From the NCBI GenBank assembly GCA_947452925.1, contig CANGFK010000008.1, positions 1-33,434 of the forward strand: a DNA stretch of 33,434 nucleotides, written 5' to 3'. Under the pieces are notes generated by a model. That model saw only the letters and a program-made list of their open reading frames with translations, was not told the origin of the DNA and did not search any database. The translations under genes and the position numbers were made by a program. Below are positions 8,207 to 16,817 of the stretch, in pieces. Origin of the DNA: Chitinophagaceae bacterium. GTDB lineage: Bacteria; Bacteroidota; Bacteroidia; Chitinophagales; Chitinophagaceae. Position 1 is the first letter of the stretch. The number at the start of each line of letters is the position of its first letter.

Positions 8207-8659
8207 ATGGCAATAAAAAATCTTACGCTCGATGTTGAAGGTCTTAATGAAGACTTCTTTAGGGGTACACGATTGTTGGCCATTACTGCCCCCATCAAAA
8301 AGCATTTGTTTTGTTGGCAGCTAAATAATCTTTTTGGACTAAACTTTAAGCTATGTAGTGAGAAGGAAATCCCCATCAATAAGAAAAATAGAAATTATTT
8401 CTTCTCCATCTATCATTCCATAGATACTAATAATCCCTCTTTAGAGTACATTCTTTACCATACCCAATATGATGGCGAATATTTGTTACCCGAGTTTAAA
8501 CATACCGACTTCCTTTGGCTGATTCGGGGCGATATTATGGAGGAGGAACAATTGACTTGGATAAAACAAGGTATCAAAACAATCAATGGCGTACAGTTGG
8601 TGGCAGAATTAACGCCCGAGCAAATAAAAAGTAAAGGGAATCTGGTGTTTGATGTGTGA
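8207..8659 (+). CDS. IPExxxVDY family protein
   Basis: A 150-residue protein of the Bacteroidota IPExxxVDY family, named for a C-terminal motif present here as LLPEFKHTDFLWLI. The N-terminal part contains LLAITAPIKKHLFCWQLNN followed by a KNRNYFFSIY strand, as in the family. Its function is unknown. ATG 8207 (MAIKNLTLDVEG) fits the family start; an open extension to 8120 lies over the hairpin region and is not convincing. No membrane segment or signal is seen. Confidence 0.75.
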   Translation: MAIKNLTLDVEGLNEDFFRGTRLLAITAPIKKHLFCWQLNNLFGLNFKLCSEKEIPINKKNRNYFFSIYHSIDTNNPSLEYILYHTQYDGEYLLPEFKHTDFLWLIRGDIMEEEQLTWIKQGIKTINGVQLVAELTPEQIKSKGNLVFDV

Positions 8660-8730
8660 AGCAAGTTATAAGTATTAAGTAATACGTTTTACGTTAGCAG
8701 AAATCATTTCATCATTCAAATCATTAAATC

Positions 8731-9114
8731 ATGATTGAGAAAGAAAAATTGAGGATTGATAAATATTTGTGGTCAATAAGGCTATTTAAAACAAGAAGTC
8801 TGGCTTCGGATGCTTGTGATAAAGGCAAGATAAAACTAAATGGCGGCTCGGTAAAAGCTTCTAAGACAGTAAATGTGGGGGATGAATATGAGGTGAAGAC
8901 TGAAGCTAGAAAATGGATTATTAAAGTGACTGGATTGATACACAATAGGGTTGCCTACGAGGAATCACTAAAATATTATATAGACCTTACCCCCGCCGAA
9001 GAGTTGGATATCACCAAGTTTCAGCCTTCTTCCTTTCATACTGGTAAGCGTTTGAGTAAGGTAGGCCGCCCTACCAAAAGGGAACGTAGAGATTTGGATG
9101 GGTTTATGGAATAG
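8731..9114 (+). CDS. S4-domain RNA-binding protein (Hsp15/HslR-like)
   Basis: A 127-residue protein with an S4 domain at residues 8-70: RIDKYLWSIRLFKTRSLASD, then GKIKLNG and a VGDEYEV strand. A basic tail (GRPTKRERRD) follows. E. coli Hsp15, the best-known relative, rescues stalled 50S subunits carrying a nascent chain. Size and architecture match, so a role in ribosome recycling or RNA binding is likely, but the ortholog assignment is not certain. trmD lies downstream, separated by a TonB-C gene. Confidence 0.85.
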   Translation: MIEKEKLRIDKYLWSIRLFKTRSLASDACDKGKIKLNGGSVKASKTVNVGDEYEVKTEARKWIIKVTGLIHNRVAYEESLKYYIDLTPAEELDITKFQPSSFHTGKRLSKVGRPTKRERRDLDGFME

Positions 9115-9190
9115 TGGTTAGTTGTAAGTGATTAGTGGTTAGTGAGGGTTCGATTAGGTTATAAAAGAGAATTTTACCGCTTACGGACTT

Positions 9191-9253
9191 TCCCCTTTTC
9201 TTTGGGGGATACCCCCTTTTCCTTCGGGGACATCCCCTTTTCTTTCGGGGACA
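9191..9253. repeat. 21-bp tandem repeat array B (three units)
   Basis: CCCC anchors at 9192, 9213 and 9234 are 21 bases apart. The unit is TCCCCTTTTC, then TTTCGGGGACA. Each unit is itself a small inverted repeat (CCCC...GGGG). In one frame it reads as a heptapeptide repeat PFSFGDI. It lies 80 bases upstream of the TonB-C gene, in the gene-free stretch 9115-9333. Confidence 0.85.
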
Positions 9254-9333
9254 AACGAAAAGTAGCTAGGGAATTCTATTTATCAAAAAGAACTACTACT
9301 TTGCAAGCATTAATCAACCTAAAAAATATAAAA

Positions 9334-9843
9334 ATGAAGAAGATTGTTTTGATGATGATAGCAATTTTGATAGTGAGAAGTGGATTGATTGCGCAAATTG
9401 GACTTAGCCAGAAGACACAAAAGAAAGAAATGACCTCAACAGATACGAGTTTACGTTGCGGGTTCATTGGATTTTCACAAAATGGAGATAGTCTATTTAG
9501 GTCTGTCCAAATTGAAGCGGAGTTTCCTGGTGGCGGTTCGGGTTGGAGGAATTATCTCGAGCAGAATCTAAATACCAGACTTGGGGGGAAATATATAAAG
9601 ATTCCGAAAGGAGATGCTAGCGCCAAGGCTACTGTAATTGTCAATTTTCTAATAGATAAAGAGGGTAATATTTCTGAGGTAACTGCCGATAGCCTATCCA
9701 TTGTTACAATTCACAAAAAAATTGTTGCCGAAGCAATTAGGGTGATAAAAGAAGGTCCCAAATGGAAACCTGCTTGGCAATGTGGTAAAAATGTTGCGTA
9801 TAGAGCAAGGCAGTCTATAACATGGATTGCTACTAATGATTAA
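9334..9843 (+). CDS. Secreted protein with TonB C-terminal-like domain
   Basis: A 169-residue protein with a signal peptide (MKKIVLMMIAILIVRSGLIA) and a TonB-C-like domain: EAEFPGGGSGWRNYLEQNL, then VIVNFLIDKEGNISEV, then EAIRVIKEGPKWKPAW and AYRARQSITW. Bacteroidota carry many such proteins, most without the proline-rich spanner of true TonB; this one has no long periplasmic linker. A role in the periplasm is likely, but energy transduction is doubtful. I chose ATG 9334 because the signal peptide starts there; the open upstream extension to 9142 is the translated array B. TACTTTG, close to a -7 element, lies near 9297-9303. Confidence 0.75.
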   Translation: MKKIVLMMIAILIVRSGLIAQIGLSQKTQKKEMTSTDTSLRCGFIGFSQNGDSLFRSVQIEAEFPGGGSGWRNYLEQNLNTRLGGKYIKIPKGDASAKATVIVNFLIDKEGNISEVTADSLSIVTIHKKIVAEAIRVIKEGPKWKPAWQCGKNVAYRARQSITWIATND

Positions 9844-9855
9844 AATATCCCCCAC

Positions 9856-10533
9856 ATGCAAATAGACATTATTACCGTTGCGCCAGAATTATTGGATAGT
9901 CCCTTTAGTCATAGTATTATGAAGCGGGCGCAGGACAAAGGATTACTTTCCGTTCGTTGTCACAACCTTCGGGAATGGGCCATCAATAAACACGGACAGG
10001 TAGACGACTACCAATATGGCGGTGGTGCTGGTATGGTGATGATGAGTGAGCCTTTATCAAATGCCATCGAACATCTTCAACAAACAACTACTTACGATGA
10101 CATCATTTATATGACCCCCGATGGTGAAACTTTCAATCAAGGGATGGCTAATTATTTGTCCATGAAGGGGAATTTACTCATCATCTGTGGACATTACAAG
10201 GGCATCGACCAGCGTATCCGCGATTTGTATGTAACCAAAGAAATATCTATTGGGGATTATGTGCTGAGTGGGGGCGAATTGGCTGCTGCCGTTGTGGTGG
10301 ATGCTATTGGCAGATTAATTCCCGGTGTTTTGAATGACGAGACTTCTGCTTTGTTGGATAGTTTTCAGGATAATCTACTCGCACCACCCGTTTATACCCG
10401 TCCTGCCGAGTTCAAAGGATTGAAGATACCAGATATTTTATTATCTGGAGACCCCGTGAAGATAGAGGACTGGCGCAGCGAACAAAGTCTACAACGCACC
10501 AAAGAAAGAAGACCCGATATATTGAGGGATTAA
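9856..10533 (+). CDS. trmD: tRNA (guanine-N1)-methyltransferase TrmD
   Basis: A 225-residue SPOUT-class enzyme that methylates G37 of tRNAs reading CNN and some other codons, preventing +1 frameshifts. Family marks include the N-terminal [47 protein letters not shown], and the trefoil-knot SAM site [16 protein letters not shown]. The C-terminal [12 protein letters not shown] and ERRPDIL are also typical. It starts 12 bases after the TonB-C stop and may be read from the same transcript. The inverted-repeat element at 10539 follows it. Confidence 0.97.
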   Translation: MQIDIITVAPELLDSPFSHSIMKRAQDKGLLSVRCHNLREWAINKHGQVDDYQYGGGAGMVMMSEPLSNAIEHLQQTTTYDDIIYMTPDGETFNQGMANYLSMKGNLLIICGHYKGIDQRIRDLYVTKEISIGDYVLSGGELAAAVVVDAIGRLIPGVLNDETSALLDSFQDNLLAPPVYTRPAEFKGLKIPDILLSGDPVKIEDWRSEQSLQRTKERRPDILRD

Positions 10534-10538
10534 CATTA

Positions 10539-10629
10539 ACCACAAAGGACACAAGGAAAAGAAACACAAGGGTCACAATAATTTTCTACTTTGTGCCTCT
10601 TTGTGAAAAACCTTAGTGTTCCTTGTGGT
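10539..10629. repeat. Intergenic inverted-repeat element, copy 3 (CCACAAAG type)
   Basis: The left arm ACCACAAAGGACACAAGG (10539-10556) faces a right arm CCTTAGTGTTCCTTGTGGT (10611-10629), whose reverse complement is closely similar. The interior repeats CACAAGGGTCACAA and TTTGTGCCTCTTTGTG. It sits between trmD and the convergent GH3 gene and could fold into a long imperfect hairpin. Confidence 0.75.
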
Positions 10630-10647
10630 AAAATATTACTTCCCCGT

Positions 10648-12333
10648 TCAGTATTTTAAATTATCGCACACCGTAACAGGCAGCCTTCCCTTTGCCTTTG
10701 CTTTCCCTTCCAATATATCTGCTGCAACTTGTTGTGTATATTCATCATCTTCATAGCAAGCAAGCAGGTTGGGCGCATTACAAGAAACCTTTAGCGCATA
10801 AGGATTACCAAAAAACAAAGAAACCGTATTCGTTTGCTGTTGCAACTGATTTAATAAGTAGCCAGTTGCACTTTTCAATCCATAATTGTTGGCAGGAAAG
10901 CGGCTGTAATTGTGCACGCCAATTACAATGGCATCATAATGCTGCTCTTTTAATTGACCAATCAGTTTATCTGCCCCATCATTCGTACCGGTACTATCTG
11001 CCACAAAGAAATAGTTATCCGTTTTCAAATCTTTTTTTAATCGTTTGCCCAAAGGCGTCCCTTTAGTAATGCCAACATCTACATACGCTATCTTTTTCTC
11101 TGCTTTCAACGGCAAAACAGTACCATTATCCCGCAAAAGAGTGATGGCTTCTTGGGCAATTAATGGCTTGAGGTAGTTAATGGTTTCTACATTCAAATCG
11201 AAAACTAAGTGGGCGGTATCCACGGGTTCAAAGTTATTCAATCCCATATTATATTTCACCAATAATACCTTCTTCACACTCTTTTTCAGTTGTTTCCAAC
11301 TAAGTTTATGGTCTGCAATGGCTTGTTCCACCTTCTTGATGGCACCCTCAATGTTACTTGGCAGCAACAGCATATCGTTTCCGGCAATAAGAGCTTGGGC
11401 AGATGCTTCATCGTCTGGGAAGAATTTACTGATGCCCTTCATTTCCAATCCATCCGTAATAGAAAGCCCTTTAAATCCTAACGCATCTTTCAATAATCCC
11501 TTCACCGCTTTTGGAGACAGGGAAGTTGCCAGATGAGCGGTAGTATCGATGCTAGGGATGGACAAATGTGCCGTCATAATACTGCCTACTCCCGCTTTAA
11601 TCATCTCCTTGAAAGGGTATAACTCCAAAGAATCAAATTCTGCACGGCTTTTATTGATAACGGGTAAATCCAAATGACTATCAACCGTAACATCGCCGTG
11701 TCCTGGAAAGTGTTTGGCACAAGCCATCACGTTTTCTGCTTGGATACCGCGCATATATTGCACCCCAAACAACGCTACTTTCTCCTTATTTTCTCCAAAG
11801 CTTCTATCGTTGATGACGGGGTTGTTGGGATTGTTGTTTACATCTACCACGGGGGCGAAGTTTACATTCACGCCAATCCTTTTGCATTGGAAACCGGCTG
11901 CATTGCCCACCTTATATACAGCCGTGGCATTGCTAGTGGCTCCCAACATCATTTCGTGCGGCAGGTTGATGATGCTATCCAACCGCATTCCCAATCCCCA
12001 TTCGGCATCCTGACAAATCATCAGTGGGGTTTTGGCAATGGATTGATAGTAATTAGTTAATCCTACTTGTCTGATGGGCCCGCCTTGAAAGAAGCACAAG
12101 CCACCTACATTATATTTTTTAATCAGGTCAGTTACCTGCTGCACATGGTCTGCCCCAAGGTTACTGTGTGCCCTGATGATGATGAGTTGTGCTATCTTTT
12201 CATCGTCAGAAAGTTTTCTATACTGCTGACGTACCCATTTTCTAGCGGCGTGGTTTTGTTTATAAAAGTCTTGTGCATGGATTGTTAGTACGCAAGTGAA
12301 AGCAAGGCAAGCAAGAAGTGTTTTTTTGAACAT
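10648..12333 (-). CDS. Glycoside hydrolase family 3 protein (NagZ-like beta-N-acetylhexosaminidase), secreted
   Basis: A 561-residue protein with a signal peptide (FKKTLLACLAFTCVLTIHA) and a GH3 domain. The NagZ-type loop KHFPGHGDVTVDSH (about 207-220) supplies the His-Asp catalytic dyad, and SITDGLEM (Asp about 294) holds the nucleophile. The likely activity is cleavage of N-acetylglucosaminyl links in peptidoglycan or chitin fragments outside the cytoplasm. A GH3-C domain (about 380-555) ends at KGRLPVTV. Many Bacteroidota homologs are near 1000 residues, with a serine-hydrolase (beta-lactamase) domain at this point; here the stop comes directly after GH3-C. Start ATG 12333 fits the signal peptide. 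Confidence 0.88.
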   Translation of the reverse strand: MFKKTLLACLAFTCVLTIHAQDFYKQNHAARKWVRQQYRKLSDDEKIAQLIIIRAHSNLGADHVQQVTDLIKKYNVGGLCFFQGGPIRQVGLTNYYQSIAKTPLMICQDAEWGLGMRLDSIINLPHEMMLGATSNATAVYKVGNAAGFQCKRIGVNVNFAPVVDVNNNPNNPVINDRSFGENKEKVALFGVQYMRGIQAENVMACAKHFPGHGDVTVDSHLDLPVINKSRAEFDSLELYPFKEMIKAGVGSIMTAHLSIPSIDTTAHLATSLSPKAVKGLLKDALGFKGLSITDGLEMKGISKFFPDDEASAQALIAGNDMLLLPSNIEGAIKKVEQAIADHKLSWKQLKKSVKKVLLVKYNMGLNNFEPVDTAHLVFDLNVETINYLKPLIAQEAITLLRDNGTVLPLKAEKKIAYVDVGITKGTPLGKRLKKDLKTDNYFFVADSTGTNDGADKLIGQLKEQHYDAIVIGVHNYSRFPANNYGLKSATGYLLNQLQQQTNTVSLFFGNPYALKVSCNAPNLLACYEDDEYTQQVAADILEGKAKAKGRLPVTVCDNLKY

Positions 12334-12489
12334 AGAAGAATAATTGATAATTGACAGGAGATAATTGATAAGTAACAATTATTCAATCCGTCCATTAAAA
12401 ACGTTTTAATAAAGAAATTGATACATTTTTATTTAATAAGAGGGTTGCAAGAGATGATAAAAGTTGCTACCGAGTAGAAAAACAATTAA

Positions 12490-12843
12490 TTATTTGGTGC
12501 TAAATGCAGACTGTGACTTGTTTCCTAGTCTATTGGCATCTGCTTTTATTTTCTCAAGACTAGTTTCATCTCTCATGAGTGCTAACAATTCCTTTTGGGT
12601 ATTCATTTTATCAATAAAATTTATTAATTCAAGTTTATCATCTTTAGAACTAAGAAATTCCAGTTCCAAATATTGTTTTAGAAAGTGGGTATAACTATCA
12701 ATCAAATCTTCCTTTTTATGAAGATTTGATAAACTCTTGCGTTTATTATTGAGTGTGAATGATTGAAAAACCAATTTAGATACTTTGTCAAAATCTTGTT
12801 CTTCAATCTTGTTCTTTTGTTCAAGTTGTGCTAGTATCGACAT
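12490..12843 (-). CDS. Unknown helical protein coupled to the ADP-ribosyltransferase (candidate antitoxin or immunity partner)
   Basis: A 117-residue, Lys/Glu/Leu-rich protein predicted by eye to be all helical, with no signal peptide, membrane segment or known motif. Its ATG (12843) follows the stop of the ADP-ribosyltransferase gene after one base, in the arrangement TAA-T-ATG, which points to translational coupling. Position and size would fit an immunity protein or antitoxin; that is inference from arrangement alone. By eye it is AT-rich compared with the GH3 and TPR neighbours. Confidence 0.65.
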   Translation of the reverse strand: MSILAQLEQKNKIEEQDFDKVSKLVFQSFTLNNKRKSLSNLHKKEDLIDSYTHFLKQYLELEFLSSKDDKLELINFIDKMNTQKELLALMRDETSLEKIKADANRLGNKSQSAFSTK

Positions 12844-12844
12844 A

Positions 12845-13399
12845 TTATGCTTCCTCCATTGTAATTGTTGTGTTACCCAATTCCTTTTTCACCTCCAATA
12901 TCCTAAACTTTCTATTCGGTATAAATAGTACCTCCTGTTCATTTGATGTTCCGTACAATCCAAATTTAGTTACTTTCTCAACATCTTTGCCCGTTTTTGA
13001 AAATATTCTAAAAAATACATTCCCAAATGCCATTGCTATAAACCTAGATTTGGTTGCAGAAATAAAGGAATGTTCCTTAAGTAATGTATTTTTCTCAAGG
13101 GCGTCAACGTATCGGTCAATTTCTGTTGTAGTAAGGTTTGCACCTCGATAAACCAACTGAATTAGATTGGGTAATTTATTTAATGCCTTCATCAACAACT
13201 TTCCAAATTCATCTATTTCTTCTCCGTTGGATAATCTTAGCCTTTCATTGATGGCTTCATAACCATCATTTGAGTATTTATAGATCAATGCTTTTTCATA
13301 AATATTCAGCATTGTTAAGTATTGGTTTCGTTGGCTTCCTTCAATTTCAGCTAGCTCATTTTTTAATCTATTAGTTGAATATTTTTCAGTTGCATTCAT
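12845..13399 (-). CDS. ADP-ribosyltransferase (R-S-E class, PF03496-like)
   Basis: A 184-residue protein with the three R-S-E landmarks of arginine-type ADP-ribosyltransferases: Arg85 in LVYRGANL, the STS-like motif FISATKS (Ser114-Ala-Thr116) followed by a helix with AMAFG, and Glu154-Gln-Glu156 in NEQEVLFIP, followed by NRKFRILEV. Such enzymes transfer ADP-ribose from NAD+ to target proteins. The N-terminal 80 residues are helical, as in exoenzyme-type toxins. No signal peptide or delivery domain is present, so it may act inside the cell (as T4 ModA/ModB do) or need an export machine not seen here. The partner gene starts one base after its stop. Confidence 0.8.
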   Translation of the reverse strand: MNATEKYSTNRLKNELAEIEGSQRNQYLTMLNIYEKALIYKYSNDGYEAINERLRLSNGEEIDEFGKLLMKALNKLPNLIQLVYRGANLTTTEIDRYVDALEKNTLLKEHSFISATKSRFIAMAFGNVFFRIFSKTGKDVEKVTKFGLYGTSNEQEVLFIPNRKFRILEVKKELGNTTITMEEA

Positions 13400-13553
13400 T
13401 TCTATACCTATTAATACGCATCCCTTAGATTAGCCATAAATGCTATTTCCATCCAATTCTACAAATATCTCCCTTTTCTTATCAACTATCCCCAAAACAT
13501 TTCACAACAACAAATAAACAATTCATCAATCGCCCCTCCATTCATCCCACATC

Positions 13554-15173
13554 TTACTCCACCACAACCCGCATCTTCTGAGAACTTTTACCTTCATAAT
13601 CCAAGTACAATAAATGTTGCCCTTTTTGGAGATTTAATTTTATTGCATAGCCATATTGGTACTTCTTTGAGGCTGTATCTTCTTTTATAACGGATAGTGT
13701 TGCACTGTTTTCGATGGCTACAGATTGCCCATCTACCATAACAAAGAGCTTATCTTTTTCAAAGGGTCTATTAGTAGTAATTTTAAAGTTGGCAGCAAGA
13801 ATATCGCCATCAGCAATGTGAAATTTGGCATTATCCACTAGCCCATTTATATCATTAATAGGTGCTTGCCATTCTACTAATGTGCAAAAAATAGTTGTAT
13901 TTTTTTGCAATGCCCTCATTGCCTCCTCTTTGTAATTATAGTATGGCTGATAGTATGTTTTAGACACTTTTATTGCAGAATCGTAGTCTGCAAGGGCCTC
14001 TTTATATTGTTTTTTCAGGAAGTAGGCATATCCTCTAGCATTATATGCTTCAACGTTTGAACTTATATCATTGACTTTTAAAGCATAATTGAAATTGGCA
14101 ATTGCTGAATCATTATTTTCCATTAAAATATACAGATTGCCTTTACCCACAAATGGGTCAGCTTCCGTATTTGAGATTAAAATTGCCGTATCAAAATCCA
14201 TCAACGCTTCTTTATATTTCCCAATAATTGTATTTAAAATTCCCTTTTGCGTATAAGAACTATTTTGCTTTGGGCTTGTTTCAATTGCCATATTATTATA
14301 TCGTTCAGCTTCATCATACTGCATGGTATTGATGCAAATTGTTGCCTTAAAAAGATAGTTGGCATAGCTATTTACACCCAATGTTTTTTCTTTATTTAAG
14401 CAAGCCCATGCTTCTTTATTCTTTCCAAATACACTTAATAAATACCCCTTAAAATCGTAGGCATCGGTTGCTTCTTTTAGTTGTTTTATAAAGACAGTAT
14501 CTGCAAATTGGGAAGTTTTTTCTTCAATCAACTTCGCTTTTGTTTTATGGGTAAGGTGCAATGGGTAAGAAATCTGTAAAGAATCTAGCTTGATACATTT
14601 GTTTATTTCGGCTAGGGCAGAGTCGTATTTATTTTCTTTGGTATATACAAATGCTTTATTGACAAGAACAAATCTATGCAAGTTTTGTCCAGCGCTAATG
14701 CAACTGTCATAGTCCTTTAGGGCATTCGTGTAATCTTTTGTTTTATCATTAACAATAGCCCTGTTGTTGTATGCGCAAGCTTTTAGTACGTTCTTTTTAA
14801 TAGCAAAAGTATTGTCTGCCACAGCCTCTTTGTAGTGAGATAAGTTGCAATCGACAATTCCCCTGTTAAACCTATAGTAGCCATCTCTTGGATTTATTGA
14901 AATGGCAGAATCATATTTAATCAAAGCAGAATCATACAATTCCAATCTGCTATAACTATCCCCCATTAACCCCAACGATATATCATCTTTTGGGTTATTT
15001 TCAAGTGCTTTTCGGCACAACGTTATTGTTCCTCTATAGTCTCCGGAATTAAATTTTTTATATGCGTCAATATTCAATTTTAAAACAGTTGCTTTTTGAT
15101 GCAAGCCACTACAAGCCGCAAGCAAAAGGGTGTAAAGAAGGAATGTGTAGATAAAGGAATGTTTTGAATTCAT
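13554..15173 (-). CDS. TPR-repeat lipoprotein
   Basis: A 539-residue protein with a lipoprotein signal (IYTFLLYTLLLAAC, lipobox LAAC) and many tetratricopeptide repeats, seen as recurring YxxALxDYDSAI and AYNxRGxAY patterns from about residue 35 to 420. The last 110 residues form a beta-rich domain (GDILAANFKITTN, then KGQHLLYLDYEG) that I do not recognise. It is probably anchored to a membrane and binds partners. I chose ATG 15173 for the lipobox; the open extension to 15221 adds 16 residues without signal character. Confidence 0.85.
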   Translation of the reverse strand: MNSKHSFIYTFLLYTLLLAACSGLHQKATVLKLNIDAYKKFNSGDYRGTITLCRKALENNPKDDISLGLMGDSYSRLELYDSALIKYDSAISINPRDGYYRFNRGIVDCNLSHYKEAVADNTFAIKKNVLKACAYNNRAIVNDKTKDYTNALKDYDSCISAGQNLHRFVLVNKAFVYTKENKYDSALAEINKCIKLDSLQISYPLHLTHKTKAKLIEEKTSQFADTVFIKQLKEATDAYDFKGYLLSVFGKNKEAWACLNKEKTLGVNSYANYLFKATICINTMQYDEAERYNNMAIETSPKQNSSYTQKGILNTIIGKYKEALMDFDTAILISNTEADPFVGKGNLYILMENNDSAIANFNYALKVNDISSNVEAYNARGYAYFLKKQYKEALADYDSAIKVSKTYYQPYYNYKEEAMRALQKNTTIFCTLVEWQAPINDINGLVDNAKFHIADGDILAANFKITTNRPFEKDKLFVMVDGQSVAIENSATLSVIKEDTASKKYQYGYAIKLNLQKGQHLLYLDYEGKSSQKMRVVVE

Positions 15174-15711
15174 TGTATTTTTTAAGTTTTTAAAGTGGTG
15201 AAAGTAATAAAACACCTTCATTGGTCAATAAAATTAGTACCCACTCCCCCCGACCGCCCTCTTTAACACCTCTTTTTTTTCTCCATATAATCAAACAAAC
15301 ATTTTTCACTCTCCAAAATTGGTGGCAACTTGTAAAAGGGACTTGTTACACACCCTGTATTTAAAGGCAAGTTGCAAAAGGAACTCCTTGTATAAGTTGT
15401 CTTTAAATACAAGCACTATAAGAAACCTCTTATATAGTTTGCCAACAAATGCAAGTTGCAAAAGGAGTTCCTCGTACAACTTGCCGCCAATTTCAAGGGT
15501 TAGCAGAAAGTCCCACAGCCTATAATTTTAAATTCAGGCACCAAAAGGTGTTCCTTTTACAGGTTGCCTTTAAATACATTGGCTGTGGGTGTTTAAATAG
15601 TCAATAAATAAAAAATAAAGTATTTAATATGTATATAATGTCCTCAACTTCGTTTATAATCGGCGCACAAAGCATCGGTTATCATTTTATTACCAAATTA
15701 AAACGATTGCA
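15174..15711. other. Gene-free 538-base interval dominated by repeat array C
   Basis: This interval separates the divergent TPR and 15712 genes. It contains a C-rich stretch (15240-15320), array C (15325-15589) and an AT-rich leader. A 68-codon open frame at 15319-15525 is only the translated array. No RNA gene or clear TAnnTTTG promoter was recognised. Confidence 0.7.
15325..15589. repeat. 42-bp (2 x 21) tandem repeat array C
   Basis: Units begin at 15325, 15367, 15409, 15451, 15493, 15535 and about 15576: intervals of 42, 42, 42, 42, 42 and 41. The best units start GCAAGTTGCAAAAGGA, and each holds two 21-bp halves. Some halves are complementary: GCAAGTTG at 15451 pairs with CAACTTGC at 15477, and ACTATAAGA with TCTTATATAGT in the third unit. 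CCCACAGCC (15512-15520) and GGCTGTGGG (15581-15589) form a perfect 9-bp inverted repeat around the last unit. Confidence 0.88.
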
Positions 15712-16671
15712 ATGGCTACTATTCACTGGTCAAAAACAGAAAATTTCTTTCTAGCAATATTGCTACGCAGTAAATTAAGTGCCAAAGCCATCTTCGATGC
15801 CTTGGATGCTAGCCTACACGATGCAATGGCGGATGCCGAAATATTGGCATTGTACGCAATCTTTCATCCCCTTTGTGTAGATTTTGATGCTAAATACCTT
15901 GCGTGGAGTTCCCTCAGGAGCAGCAACCCTGGTAAAACAATGAGTGTGAAAGATTTGCTAGCAGAATTGTCTTCGTTAAATATAAGAACCTGGGATTTGG
16001 AAATACAAGCCGTTTATGCGCAAACTTCTAGCAAATACAAAGAATTATTGCCCCACAGGCGCACCCCTTTTCAGGAAGGAAAAACAGCCCTTAGGTTAGA
16101 AGCCATAGCTAACTTGCTGGTAGCCATTGGAACTGATGCTACCCTTGCCGCCGTGAAAGCAGAAATTCTTGCTTTTCAGACATTACTTGTTAATGCAATG
16201 GCAACAAGTTCCACTCAAACCACTGCCATAGGCACTGCATCCGCCAATTTAATTACATCTATCATTAAAGGAGCGGCAGGAATGATGTGTGTGTTTGGTG
16301 GATTGCTTAAAAAATATTATCTGTCATTGCCAACAGTGGATACCTTCTTTCCTGTGGCTATGCTTTTAAAAATAATGCAGACAGATTTTACGGTAACGCT
16401 CAAAACAATGCTGCCAAAGAAACTTTTTAAGCGTAAACTGGAAACAATCAATCAATTGGTAGGCACCAACTTTAGCGATAATATTGTATTGGTTTATTTC
16501 ACTAATGGATTGACTAAAGTATTGGCTCCCGGCGATTTATTTATCTCTATGCCAGCCATCAGCATGGACACTTATTCATTGGCAGAAGCAGGATATAGCG
16601 ACACAAAGCGTTGCTTGTGTGTAAAAAACACCTTGGGAGGCGAGGCAAGCATAGAAATAGATATTATATAG
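15712..16671 (+). CDS. Unrecognised 319-residue protein
   Basis: A soluble-looking protein with no signal peptide. The N-terminal two thirds are helical and Ala/Leu-rich (AKAIFDALDASLHDAMADAE, IANLLVAIGTDATLAAVKAE). A more hydrophobic region lies around 185-225 (GAAGMMCVFGGLL), and the last 60 residues look like beta strands. I know no family. It lies 120 bases after array C and is followed, across a probable terminator, by another unrecognised gene; the pair may work together. Codon use looks like that of neighbouring genes, so it is probably a real gene. Confidence 0.65.
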   Translation: MATIHWSKTENFFLAILLRSKLSAKAIFDALDASLHDAMADAEILALYAIFHPLCVDFDAKYLAWSSLRSSNPGKTMSVKDLLAELSSLNIRTWDLEIQAVYAQTSSKYKELLPHRRTPFQEGKTALRLEAIANLLVAIGTDATLAAVKAEILAFQTLLVNAMATSSTQTTAIGTASANLITSIIKGAAGMMCVFGGLLKKYYLSLPTVDTFFPVAMLLKIMQTDFTVTLKTMLPKKLFKRKLETINQLVGTNFSDNIVLVYFTNGLTKVLAPGDLFISMPAISMDTYSLAEAGYSDTKRCLCVKNTLGGEASIEIDII

Positions 16672-16743
16672 GACGAGCTTAATAGCATACCTTGCGTGTG
16701 GTATGATTATTAGCGAATAATAACCTAAAAATATAGGATGGGT

Positions 16744-16794
16744 AAATGGATAATCGATAGTTGGCAGTAGCTGGTATTGGTTATCCATTTTTTT
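16744..16794 (+). terminator. Probable terminator between the two unknown genes
   Basis: AAATGGATAA (16744-16753) pairs perfectly with TTATCCATTT (16781-16790) across a 27-base loop, and a T-run follows directly. It ends just before the 16818 gene, so it could also act as an attenuator. Confidence 0.55.
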
Positions 16795-16817
16795 ATTCAA
16801 GGTATAAAAAGATAAAA

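Noticed and set aside
9142..9333. 64-residue extension of the TonB-C protein
   Set aside because: It is translated array B plus leader; a normal signal peptide starts at ATG 9334.
15319..15525. 68-residue protein with 14-residue repeats (ASCKRNSLYKLSLN type)
   Set aside because: It is the translation of array C; the other 21-bp arrays are not open, no promoter is seen, and half of the array lies outside the frame.
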